Positions 1-7,342 of a stretch of 40,597 nucleotides of DNA are shown piece by piece. The notes beneath the pieces were generated by a model. The model saw only the letters and a program-made list of their open reading frames with translations, did not search any database and had not been told where the DNA came from. The DNA lies in NCBI GenBank assembly GCA_017473345.1, contig JAFULL010000016.1, forward strand, positions 1 through 40,597. The letters run 5' to 3'. The position numbers and the translations under genes are program-made. Within the stretch, counting starts at the first letter, position 1. Every line of letters starts with the position of its first letter. This DNA comes from Clostridia bacterium (GTDB lineage Bacteria > Bacillota > Clostridia > Christensenellales > Aristaeellaceae).

Positions 1-589
1 AAACGGGGCATACGCGCTCCAGGAAGTACTTGTAGTTCTCGCGCAGCATATCGTGGGTGATGCCTTCGTACTGCTTGAGGGTGGTCTCCAGAAGGGCCAG
101 ACGCTCGGGCTCCCAGCCTGGCAGGGTGAAACCCTTGGAGTCTTCGGCGGTGCGGCGCACGATCTCCATGGGGCCCATTTCGCCCAGATCCACCTCGTTG
201 AAGTACAGGCTGTTGGAGCCGTCCTCAGGAATCTCGCGGGCCAGGTCGGTGCGCAGCCAGTCGAACACGGGCATGAAGTTGTAAACGATGACCTTCACGC
301 CATACTTGGCCAGGTTGCGGATGGTGGTGATGTAGTTGGCAATGTATTCGTCACGGGTGGGCAGACCCATCTTGATGTCCTCGTGCACGTTGACGCTTTC
401 GATGACCTCAAGTTCGAGACCGCAGGCATGCACTTCGTCAACCAGCGCCTTGATCTCGTCCTCTTCCCAGACAACGCCGGCGGGCTTGTCCAGCAGGCCC
501 ATCAGGCCGCTCATACCGGGAATCTGCTTCACATACTTCAGGGGGATGGGGTCGATCTGGGAACCATACCAGCGGAATGTCATTTTCAT
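1..589 (-). CDS. uxuA: Mannonate dehydratase, N-terminal part (runs off the window)
   Basis: The minus-strand frame opens at ATG 589 and stays open to the window edge (196 codons visible). The product starts MKMTFRWYG and contains LPTRDEYIANY and VYNFMPVFDWLRTDL, which I recognise as UxuA mannonate dehydratase. The family dehydrates D-mannonate to 2-keto-3-deoxygluconate in glucuronate breakdown (cytoplasmic, metal dependent). An AGGAGG-like site lies 9 bases upstream of the start. About half of a typical UxuA is present; the catalytic C-terminal half is outside. A promoter and a GntR-like palindrome lie directly upstream, suggesting induction by hexuronates. Identification is strong; the operon partners downstream cannot be seen. 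Confidence 0.93.
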   Translation of the reverse strand, partial: MKMTFRWYGSQIDPIPLKYVKQIPGMSGLMGLLDKPAGVVWEEDEIKALVDEVHACGLELEVIESVNVHEDIKMGLPTRDEYIANYITTIRNLAKYGVKVIVYNFMPVFDWLRTDLAREIPEDGSNSLYFNEVDLGEMGPMEIVRRTAEDSKGFTLPGWEPERLALLETTLKQYEGITHDMLRENYKYFLERVCPV

Positions 590-616
590 GGAAATTCGCC
601 CTCCTTTGATGATCCT

Positions 617-645
617 ATTGTAGCACATTGTTTACTAGTATACAA
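617..645 (-). promoter_or_regulatory. uxuA promoter with GntR-like operator palindrome
   Basis: On the minus strand a -10 TACAAT (617-622) is separated by 17 bases from a weak -35 TTGTAT (640-645). Positions 628-645 form an 18-base inverted repeat, TTGTTTACT/AGTATACAA, with one mismatched pair. It overlaps the -35 and spacer. This size and shape fit operators of GntR/FadR-type hexuronate regulators (family knowledge); the regulator itself is not in the window. Confidence 0.65.
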
Positions 646-698
646 GTTGGTTTGGTGAATAATACGAAATTTTTCCCCAATTACACAAAAATCGTACC

Positions 699-724
699 AA
701 AAAAGAGCCTTGCGGCTCTTTTTT
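699..724 (-). terminator. Rho-independent terminator of the L,D-transpeptidase operon
   Basis: GAGCC (705-709) pairs with GGCTC (714-718) around a TTGC loop, flanked by A6 and T6 tracts that extend the stem. It ends at the stop codon of the downstream-most transpeptidase gene and could act in both directions. Confidence 0.85.
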
Positions 725-1928
725 ACTTGATGATAATGCTCACTTCGCCGTACGCCGATTCGTCGTCCTCCCCCACCACGACGCTCGCGCCTTCAGCGAC
801 TGTCTCACCCGTAACCATAGGATGGTTCAGCGCCTCGGCCAGCTCAAACCACTGTTCATTGCGCTCGTCGATGATGGATTTGCGCTGCGCCGGCACACAA
901 TGCGGACAGGGATCCAGCTTGGCGTAGGTACCGTCCAGCTCGGCATAGGCAAAGCCGGTCAGCGGCAGGTATTTGTCGCGCACGCTGCGGCAGGTGGCGC
1001 TGGCATGATAGCTGGTGCCGCCGTTTGGGTTGTAGTACAGCTCGGTGCTGTCATCAGGATACGGAATGGTGCGGCCGTCGTCATCCCAGATAACCACCTT
1101 GGTGTTGCGCTTCAGGTTTTCCCACAGCCAGCTGATGCACAGGCCGTCGTCGTTGGGAGTGCGCTGCACGCGCACACAGCCGTGGCTGGCCTTGCGGCCC
1201 AGCTGGGAACCAAACTTGGTAAAGCTGTAGCTGCCGTCGGCCATGGGCACGCCGGGCACCTCATGCAGCAGGTCGCCGCCGTTGAAGCGGATGCCCATGG
1301 CGCAATACATCCCCTCACTGTCAAAGCCGCCCACCCAGTTGCCAATGAGATACTCGCCGCTGGCGGTTTCGTTATAGGGCTGATTAAGCCTGAGATCCAC
1401 CAGTCCCGTGGATACGGCGCAGTCAGACCAGAGCTTTCCGTCAATGAACATATACAGGCGCTGGGTCAGCTTGTCGATGATGATGCCATATTTTTCGTTG
1501 GGTGTAACGGTTTTGAGCAGGCTGGTCTTCACATAGCCGCGGATGACGCGGTCGTAATAGTCCAACCCTTCAATCAGTGTCCACCCGTCCTCATCTTCGC
1601 CCAGTACATGCACAGCAGCCTGCGAACCGTTGATGAAGCCGCCCTGCCACTGGTTCACCACGCGGTTGCCGTCGGGTGCATCCAGCGGATAGACCGGGCT
1701 GTTTTCTTCAGCGTCCAGCACGGTGATGGGCTTTTGCAGAAGCTCCCAGCAGGCTTCCTCATTGGTGATGTCATAATGGAAGTCCTCGCCAAACCACGTC
1801 CAGCCGCCGTCAAACCCGGCCAGATCGCCAATGGGCAGGTTGTCCTTGTTCTTTTCACCCGCAGCAAGGGCAAACAGGGGCTGCAGCGCCATAAGCGCGC
1901 ACAGCAGCAGCACAGCGATGCGCTTCAT
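723..1928 (-). CDS. Secreted L,D-transpeptidase (YkuD domain) with one C-terminal Cys module
   Basis: 401 residues. An N-terminal signal peptide ends near residue 23, so the protein is exported. An SH3-like region (about 85-140) is followed by a YkuD catalytic domain (about 145-280) with the active-site motif SHGCVR, nucleophile Cys251 and His249. YkuD enzymes make 3-3 cross-links or attach proteins to peptidoglycan. After the domain comes a module (about 297-350) with YNPNGG, YHA, Cys313 and a CPHC pair (341/344), ending QRKS. The tail is acidic. The start ATG has AGGAGA upstream. It lies 22 bases downstream of a longer paralogue that has the same architecture, so the pair is a tandem duplication in one operon. 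Confidence 0.9.
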   Translation of the reverse strand: MKRIAVLLLCALMALQPLFALAAGEKNKDNLPIGDLAGFDGGWTWFGEDFHYDITNEEACWELLQKPITVLDAEENSPVYPLDAPDGNRVVNQWQGGFINGSQAAVHVLGEDEDGWTLIEGLDYYDRVIRGYVKTSLLKTVTPNEKYGIIIDKLTQRLYMFIDGKLWSDCAVSTGLVDLRLNQPYNETASGEYLIGNWVGGFDSEGMYCAMGIRFNGGDLLHEVPGVPMADGSYSFTKFGSQLGRKASHGCVRVQRTPNDDGLCISWLWENLKRNTKVVIWDDDGRTIPYPDDSTELYYNPNGGTSYHASATCRSVRDKYLPLTGFAYAELDGTYAKLDPCPHCVPAQRKSIIDERNEQWFELAEALNHPMVTGETVAEGASVVVGEDDESAYGEVSIIIK

Positions 1929-1950
1929 GCGTACATTCTCCTTTGATTAA

Positions 1951-3420
1951 TCAGAAGCCATCCGTAATGGAAATGGAGACTTCTTCGGTGTCCAGATCGT
2001 CCACGACGATGGCCAGTTCGCTTTCGACAAAGGACTCTTCACCCTCATCCTCCAGCGCCGCAGCGATGGCTTCGGGATCGAGGCCCATCTCGCGGTTCTG
2101 TTCGTCGATGACCGATTTACGGCTGACCGGGCTGCAATACGGGCAGGGCGTCAGGGACGCAAAGCCGTCTGCTTCCAGTTCGCCGTAGGCAAAGCCCGTC
2201 AGCGGCAGGAAACGCTCCTTCACGCTGGAGCAGCGCGCCGTGGCATGGTAATACTTGCCGCCTTTGGGATTGTAGTACAGCTCCAGCGCCTCATCCGGAT
2301 AGGGAATGGGCGTGAGCGCCGCAAGGTATTCCTCCTGCGTGATGGCTCCGCGCGCCAGGTTTTCCTTTGCGATCAGGCTCTTGCGGCGGGGCGGCTGGCA
2401 GGTGGTGCAGGGATCCAGCCCCAGAAACTGCACTTCGTCCAGCTGCACATAGGTGAACTCCGCCAATGGCAGATACTTGCTGCGCACGGTATTGCAGTAC
2501 TGATCGGCATGATAGTAATTGCCGCCGTTGGGATTGTAAAACAGCACGCGTCCATCATCGGGGTAGGGCATTTTGCGGCCCTTGTCGTCCCAGATGACGA
2601 CCTTGGTGTACTTTTTGAGGTTGTCCCACAGCCAGCGGGCGCTGAGGCCCTTTTCCGTTTCGATGCGCTGGGTGCGCACACAGCCGTGGCTGGCCTTCTG
2701 CCCCAGCAGCGCCTCCCAGCGCCAGTAGCTTTTGGTGCCGTCGTAGTTGATCTTGTGCGGCACCTCGTGGATCATGTCGCCGCCGTTGAAGCGCAGAGCG
2801 GTCGCGCAGATCATGCCTTCGCTGTCAAAGTCGCCCACCCAGCTGCAGATGAGATATTCGCCTGCGGCCGTTTCGTTGTAGGGCTGCTCGTCGTTGGGCA
2901 ACCCGGTGGAGATCAGGCAGCTGTCCCAGAGCTTGCCGTCGATAAACACATACAGCCGCTGGGTCAGCTTGTCGATGATCACGCCGTACTTTTCATTTGG
3001 CGTAACGGTTTTGAGCAGCTTGGTACGCACGTAGCCGCGGATGACGCGATTGTAATAGTCGATGCCTTCGATGAGCGTCCAGCCGTTTTCATCCTCGCCC
3101 AGCACATGCACGGCAGCCGACGCGCCGTTGATGAAGCCGCCCAGCTTGTCGTTGTTCACCTTCTTGCCGTCGGGTGTCTGACGGGGGTAGATCTCCTCGC
3201 GCTGGCCCGCATCCAGAATGGTGATGGGCTTTTGCAAAAGCTCCCAGCAGGCTTCCTCGTCGGTGATGTCATAATGGAAGTCCTCGCCAAACCATACCTC
3301 GCCGGTGTCAAAGCCCTCCAGCCATTCCTCCACAGTTTTGGCATGCGCCTGCGGCAGATACGCGCCAAGCGAAAGGACAGACAAAAGCAGGCATACAGTC
3401 TTCTGAATAAATTGCTTCAT
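1951..3420 (-). CDS. Secreted L,D-transpeptidase (YkuD domain) with two C-terminal Cys modules
   Basis: 489 residues from ATG 3420, chosen because AAGGAG sits 7 bases upstream and a clean signal peptide (cleavage near AHA, residue 27) follows; a longer upstream frame lacks these. The order is signal peptide, SH3-like region, YkuD domain with SHGCVR (Cys247, His245), then two copies of the YNP(N/K)GG-YHA-C-...-PCxxC module. Copy 1 spans about 295-350 (Cys309, 338, 341) and copy 2 about 383-440 (Cys397, 426, 429). An acidic tail closes the protein. It is first in the operon with the shorter paralogue. The catalytic role in cell-wall cross-linking is family knowledge. The modules may bind metal or wall ligands (inference). 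Confidence 0.9.
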   Translation of the reverse strand: MKQFIQKTVCLLLSVLSLGAYLPQAHAKTVEEWLEGFDTGEVWFGEDFHYDITDEEACWELLQKPITILDAGQREEIYPRQTPDGKKVNNDKLGGFINGASAAVHVLGEDENGWTLIEGIDYYNRVIRGYVRTKLLKTVTPNEKYGVIIDKLTQRLYVFIDGKLWDSCLISTGLPNDEQPYNETAAGEYLICSWVGDFDSEGMICATALRFNGGDMIHEVPHKINYDGTKSYWRWEALLGQKASHGCVRTQRIETEKGLSARWLWDNLKKYTKVVIWDDKGRKMPYPDDGRVLFYNPNGGNYYHADQYCNTVRSKYLPLAEFTYVQLDEVQFLGLDPCTTCQPPRRKSLIAKENLARGAITQEEYLAALTPIPYPDEALELYYNPKGGKYYHATARCSSVKERFLPLTGFAYGELEADGFASLTPCPYCSPVSRKSVIDEQNREMGLDPEAIAAALEDEGEESFVESELAIVVDDLDTEEVSISITDGF

Positions 3421-3507
3421 AAGCAGCTCCTTTTCGTTACGGAAAGGGGTCACATGATTCTAACGGCGCCGAACCGTATTTTCATGCAAAAAACGGCATA
3501 CAAAAGA

Positions 3508-3537
3508 AGCATACCATGTGCATGCAGAAAGTGTCAA
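3508..3537 (-). promoter_or_regulatory. Promoter of the L,D-transpeptidase operon
   Basis: Minus-strand -35 TTGACA (3532-3537, a perfect consensus), 18-base spacer, -10 TATGCT (3508-3513), about 90 bases upstream of the first transpeptidase gene. Confidence 0.7.
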
Positions 3538-3555
3538 CTGAAAAGCGGGTGAAGA

Positions 3556-3584
3556 AAAACGGCTGCCGTTTGAGCAGCCGTTTT
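3556..3584 (-). terminator. Terminator of the amidohydrolase operon
   Basis: An 11-base perfect stem (AAAACGGCTGC / GCAGCCGTTTT) with a 7-base loop lies just after the amidohydrolase stop codon and is followed by T-rich sequence on the minus strand. Confidence 0.88.
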
Positions 3585-3593
3585 AAAAAACAA

Positions 3594-4742
3594 TTACGCT
3601 TCATGCACCTTGTTGCCGTCGATGAACACAGCCTTGACGGTGGTATTCACCTCGAAGGGAGAGCCGTCGGTGATGACGATATCGGCATCCTTGCCTGCTT
3701 CCAGCGAACCCACGCGGTCAGCCACCAGCGCATGCTCGGCAGGGTTGATGGTGATGGCCTTGAGCGCCTCGAAAGGATCCATGCCGGCCTTTACAGCCAG
3801 GCCCGCGCAAAGCGGCAGATACTGCTGCGGGATCACCGGCGCGTCGGTAATGATGGACACATGGCAGCCGGCCTTGCTGAGCGCAACGGGAGTCTCCCAG
3901 CTCTTGTTGCGCAGCTCAAACTTGCTGGCATGGGTCAGCGTGGGCCCGACGGCCAGCATCACGTTTTCGCTGGCCAGCTCCTCCACCACCAGATGGCCTT
4001 CCGTCACATGCTCAAGGGTGATGTTTACGTCAAACTCACGGGCAATGCGCAGGGCGGTGAACAGGTCGTCCGCCTGATGGGCATGCGCCTTGAGGGGGAT
4101 CTCCTTGCGAAGCACCGGCAGCATGGCGTTGAGCTTCATATCAAAAGCAGGCATCTTTTCGGGATCGCCGGCGGCGCGTTCCAGCTTCTGCTGATACTCG
4201 CGGGCCTTAAAGAGCATTTCGCGCAGGCGGGCAGCGGTGGTCATGCGGGCGGAGTTGCCCTTTTCGCGGTAGCAGCGCTTGGGGTTTTCGCCAAAGGCGC
4301 ACTTCATGGCGACCTCCGCCTTGATGACCATGTCGTCGATGCGCTTGCCCACGGGCTTGTAAGCCGCGAAGGTGCCGCCCAGCACATTGGCGCTGCCGGG
4401 GCCGGCGCACAGCGTGGTCACGCCCGCCTCACGGGCTTCCACCAGGCACTTGTCACGGGGCTCAATAGCGTCGATGGCGCGCAGATGGCAGGCGACGATG
4501 TCGCCCATCTCGTTATAGTCAGCGCCTTCAAAGCCGATGCCGTAGCCATCCAGACCCGTGTGGCAGTGCGCCTCCACAAAGCCGGGGTACACTTCCAGCC
4601 CGGACACGTCGTACACATCAGCAGTTTCGCAGGCGATGTTCTTTTCAATTTTGACAATTTTGCCATTGTCAACCAGAATATCCGCCTGATAAGGCTCGCG
4701 GTTGACAGCGTCGTGAATGAGACCGTTTTTGATCAGAAGCAT
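3594..4742 (-). CDS. Metal-dependent amidohydrolase (imidazolonepropionase-like)
   Basis: 382 residues, the usual length. Amidohydrolase-superfamily layout: N-terminal beta cap, then PGFVEAHCH with metal ligands His59/His61, KAHAHQADD (His220/His222), LEHVTEGH (His245) and the catalytic TDAP Asp300, then SLEAGKDADIVI near the C-terminus. These enzymes hydrolyse C-N bonds of cyclic amides, dipeptides or similar substrates with one or two divalent metals in the cytoplasm. The substrate cannot be read from sequence. GAGGAGG lies upstream of ATG 4742. The gene follows an HD-domain gene by 12 bases and ends at a terminator, so the two form an operon. Confidence 0.87.
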   Translation of the reverse strand: MLLIKNGLIHDAVNREPYQADILVDNGKIVKIEKNIACETADVYDVSGLEVYPGFVEAHCHTGLDGYGIGFEGADYNEMGDIVACHLRAIDAIEPRDKCLVEAREAGVTTLCAGPGSANVLGGTFAAYKPVGKRIDDMVIKAEVAMKCAFGENPKRCYREKGNSARMTTAARLREMLFKAREYQQKLERAAGDPEKMPAFDMKLNAMLPVLRKEIPLKAHAHQADDLFTALRIAREFDVNITLEHVTEGHLVVEELASENVMLAVGPTLTHASKFELRNKSWETPVALSKAGCHVSIITDAPVIPQQYLPLCAGLAVKAGMDPFEALKAITINPAEHALVADRVGSLEAGKDADIVITDGSPFEVNTTVKAVFIDGNKVHEA

Positions 4743-4754
4743 GGTATTTCCTCC

Positions 4755-5336
4755 TCAGGCATTCATTTCATTGCGGATGCTTTCCTCGCAGCTCTGCATG
4801 GCGGCAAGGGTCTTTTCAAACAGCACAGGCAGTTCCCAGCCCAGGCTTTCCGCGCCCTGGGTGATCACATCGCGTGAGCAGCCGGCGGCGAACTTCTTGT
4901 CCTTAAACTTCTTTTTGATGGAGCTGACTTCCATATCCATCACGCTCTTGCTGGGGCGCATGAGCGCAGCCGCGCCGATCAGGCCGGTCAGCTCGTCGAT
5001 GGCAAACAGCACCTTTTCCATTTCGTGCTCGGGCTCCACGTCGGAGCACAGGCCGTATGCATGCGAACAGATGGCATGGATCATGTCCTCGCCCACGCCC
5101 GCAGCCACAAGCAGTTCGGGCGCCTTTTTGCAGTGTTCTTCGGGCCACTGTTCAAAGTCGATGTCGTGCAAAAGGCCCACCGTGGCCCAGAAATCAGCGT
5201 CGTCGCCATAGCCAAGGTCGGCGGCGTACCAGCGCATCACGCCCTCCACCGTCAGCGCATGCTGAATGTGAAACGCTTCCTGGTTGTAGGTTTTGAGCAG
5301 CTTGAGCGCTTCGTCGCGCGAAAGGTTGGACTTCAT
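4755..5336 (-). CDS. HD-domain hydrolase
   Basis: 193 residues from ATG 5336, chosen for AGGAGG with good spacing. HD-superfamily metal ligands are visible: His26 (QHALTVE), His57-Asp58 (GLLHDID) and Asp114 (AIDELTG), with a further SHAYG. The family hydrolyses phosphate esters of nucleotides or related compounds; this compact form is often annotated only as HD domain protein. It is the first gene of a two-gene operon with an amidohydrolase, so a joint catabolic or damage-clearance role is possible (inference). Confidence 0.85.
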   Translation of the reverse strand: MKSNLSRDEALKLLKTYNQEAFHIQHALTVEGVMRWYAADLGYGDDADFWATVGLLHDIDFEQWPEEHCKKAPELLVAAGVGEDMIHAICSHAYGLCSDVEPEHEMEKVLFAIDELTGLIGAAALMRPSKSVMDMEVSSIKKKFKDKKFAAGCSRDVITQGAESLGWELPVLFEKTLAAMQSCEESIRNEMNA

Positions 5337-5372
5337 ATTCAACGCCTCCTGAAAAAGCAAATCATTTGTCTC

Positions 5373-5401
5373 ATCATACCACCACCTTACCAAAAACGCA
5401 A
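5373..5401 (-). promoter_or_regulatory. Promoter of the HD/amidohydrolase operon
   Basis: Minus-strand -10 TATGAT (5373-5378), 17-base spacer, weak -35 TTGCGT (5396-5401). It overlaps the divergent promoter of the DUF4317 gene. Confidence 0.5.
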
Positions 5402-5415
5402 ACCTGTGGTACAAT
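5387..5415 (+). promoter_or_regulatory. Promoter of the DUF4317 gene
   Basis: -35 TTACCA (5387-5392), 17-base spacer, -10 TACAAT (5410-5415). The two divergent promoters interleave, so their polymerases should compete. Confidence 0.6.
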
Positions 5416-5436
5416 ATCTTTCCGAGGTGAATGCCA

Positions 5437-6615
5437 ATGAATCAGCGCGACATTGCGGAAATCCGCCGCAGACTCAATCCTGACAAACGCTACCCTACCG
5501 TCATCCGCGGCTGCTACGCCGATCATGCCGGGCAGGTCATTTCGACCTTTGCCCAGCCTATCTACCACCTGCCGCAGGAGGAGAATGAAAAATACATGTC
5601 CCTGTTCAAAAAAGTGCTGTCCGGCACGCAGGGGCAGAACCTGCTTACGATGGAGTTTTCCGCCTCGCAGGTCATGGACGGCGCAGAGCACAAGATCTTA
5701 AGCGACATGCGCGACAGCGGCCTGACCGACGAGGATGCTGTAAACGCCTATTTTGAGCGTGCGCTTCAGTGGATCCGTGAAGAGGGCAACGCCGACGCGC
5801 AGTCCGTAAACGAGCAGCAGGCTGCCAGCAACTATCTCATTTTGCTTCTGCACGACGGCTACGACATCGCCTACAAGGACAACAACGGCGAAACCGACAA
5901 CGAGCAGTCCACCGACGTGTTCAGCTACATTCTGGGCTGCATCTGCCCCGTGAAGCAGACCAAGCCTGCGCTCACCTATTTTGTGGAGGACAGCTTCTTC
6001 CACGCGCGTCTTGCGGACTGGGCCGTCGCCAATCCGGAGTTGGGCTTTATGTTCCCGGCCTACGAAGAGCGCAGCGCCAACATCTACTGCGCCATGTACT
6101 ACACCCGCGACGCATCCAACCCGCACGAAGCCTATATTCGAAACGTCTTTGGCGTGGAGGAGCAGCCCATGCCCGCCGCCGCGCAGACCGAAACCTTCCA
6201 GACCGTTTTGCAGGAATCCCTCGCCGAGGAGTGCAGCATGGACGTGCTGCAGGCCGTGCATGAAACCATGCGCACCATGATCGAGGAGCAGAAGGCCGAC
6301 AAGACCGCCGAGCCCCTCAAGCTGGGCAAGCAGGAGGTCAAACAGGTGCTGGAGGACTGCGGTGTGAGCGAAGAGCGCGCCGCCGCCTTTGAGGAACAGT
6401 ACGACCAGACCTTCGGCGCATACGCCGAGCTGCCCGCAGTCAACCTGGTCACGCCCAAACAGTTCAAGGTGGAAACGCCCAGCGTGTCCATCCGGGTGGA
6501 TCCCGAGCGCAGCGACCTCATCGAAACCCGCGTCATCGACGGCAAGTGCTACATTCTGGTGCTGGCCGACGGCGACGTGCAGGTCAACGGCGTGAACGTG
6601 AAATTCAACGCATAA
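5437..6615 (+). CDS. DUF4317 family protein
   Basis: 392 residues. It begins MNQRDIAEIRRRLNPDK and shows the family hallmarks RGCYAD, LSGTQGQNLLTMEFS and VMDGAEHK. DUF4317 proteins are conserved in Clostridia, of unknown function, and predicted cytoplasmic (no signal peptide or membrane segment). ATG 5437 is preferred to ATG 5431 because GAGGTGA (5424-5430) is then at correct spacing; it would touch the earlier ATG. The C-terminal part (about 330-392) looks like a small beta-rich domain. The gene is monocistronic, between its own promoter and a bidirectional terminator. Confidence 0.88.
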   Translation: MNQRDIAEIRRRLNPDKRYPTVIRGCYADHAGQVISTFAQPIYHLPQEENEKYMSLFKKVLSGTQGQNLLTMEFSASQVMDGAEHKILSDMRDSGLTDEDAVNAYFERALQWIREEGNADAQSVNEQQAASNYLILLLHDGYDIAYKDNNGETDNEQSTDVFSYILGCICPVKQTKPALTYFVEDSFFHARLADWAVANPELGFMFPAYEERSANIYCAMYYTRDASNPHEAYIRNVFGVEEQPMPAAAQTETFQTVLQESLAEECSMDVLQAVHETMRTMIEEQKADKTAEPLKLGKQEVKQVLEDCGVSEERAAAFEEQYDQTFGAYAELPAVNLVTPKQFKVETPSVSIRVDPERSDLIETRVIDGKCYILVLADGDVQVNGVNVKFNA

Positions 6616-6653
6616 AAGAAAGCAGCGGATTTTTTAGTCCGCTGCTTTCTTTT
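6613..6653. terminator. Bidirectional terminator between DUF4317 and YitT genes
   Basis: A 16-base perfect stem (6614-6629 with 6638-6653). The plus-strand stop TAA (6613-6615) forms the base of the stem, and the minus-strand stop lies in the loop. T-rich tracts exist on both strands. Confidence 0.9.
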
Positions 6654-7245
6654 TGAATTCAACTCTTTGCACAATGCCGATGATCTTGCCCGACAGCAGC
6701 ACCGTCAGAAGCGAATAGGCAATGCGCCTGACCGGAATGTAGGTAAGCGACAGGCCCAGCACCGTCAGGTCGCTGATGAGATAAATGTTTTCGATCTTGG
6801 TTTTGAACAGGTGCGCAAGGCTCATGGCCAGCGCGTCGTCGCCGCAGCTTGCGCCGCCTGCGCGCACACACAGCCCCGCGCCTATGCCGATGAACACAGC
6901 TCCCAGCAGCGCCGCAAGCAGCGGCGTTTCATACAGCTGCGGCCACAGCGGCGGGAACTGTTCCATGATCCGGTAGGACAGCGAATAGCTGGCCGTGGCC
7001 ACCGCCGAATAATACAGAAACGTTTTGCCAAGCATCTTCCAGCCGATGGCGTAGCAGATGACGTTGAACACAAAGCTGGATACAGCCGGCGAAATATCAA
7101 ACCAGTGCTGCAACAGCAGCGTCGCGCCCAGCACGCCGCCCTCCGTCACGCCGGAAACGGCATGCACATTGTAAATGCCAAACGCCTGAAACACGCTGCT
7201 GAAAATGGCGATCAGCGTCGCGCGAAGGGTGATGCCCTTCCACAT
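6634..7245 (-). CDS. YitT-family membrane protein, short form
   Basis: 203 residues from ATG 7245. A TTG 21 bases upstream gives a longer frame but has no ribosome site. About five or six hydrophobic segments and the GVTEGGVLGATLLLQ and RAGGASCGDDALAM regions match the YitT membrane domain. Most YitT proteins are about 280 residues with a cytoplasmic C-terminal DUF2179 domain. Here the protein ends after the membrane part (VEFKKKAAD), so that domain is absent. The family's molecular function is not established. The stop codon lies inside a shared terminator hairpin. Confidence 0.82.
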   Translation of the reverse strand: MWKGITLRATLIAIFSSVFQAFGIYNVHAVSGVTEGGVLGATLLLQHWFDISPAVSSFVFNVICYAIGWKMLGKTFLYYSAVATASYSLSYRIMEQFPPLWPQLYETPLLAALLGAVFIGIGAGLCVRAGGASCGDDALAMSLAHLFKTKIENIYLISDLTVLGLSLTYIPVRRIAYSLLTVLLSGKIIGIVQRVEFKKKAAD

Positions 7246-7309
7246 GGGTATACGCGTCCTTTCCAAAAGGGTAGTGATTGCATTTTAACACATTTGTGCA
7301 CAGAAGAAA

Positions 7310-7332
7310 AGCGCCGGCGTTCTGCCGGCGCT
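7310..7332 (-). terminator. Terminator of the symporter gene
   Basis: 9-base perfect GC-rich stem AGCGCCGGC/GCCGGCGCT, 5-base loop, followed on the minus strand by TTTTCTTC. Confidence 0.88.
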
Positions 7333-7342
7333 TCGGTTGTCA

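Noticed and set aside
822-3552. Long plus-strand frames opposite the L,D-transpeptidase genes
   Set aside because: Their products are Ala/Val/His-rich with no family resemblance, while the minus strand codes for complete YkuD enzymes with signal peptides and ribosome sites.
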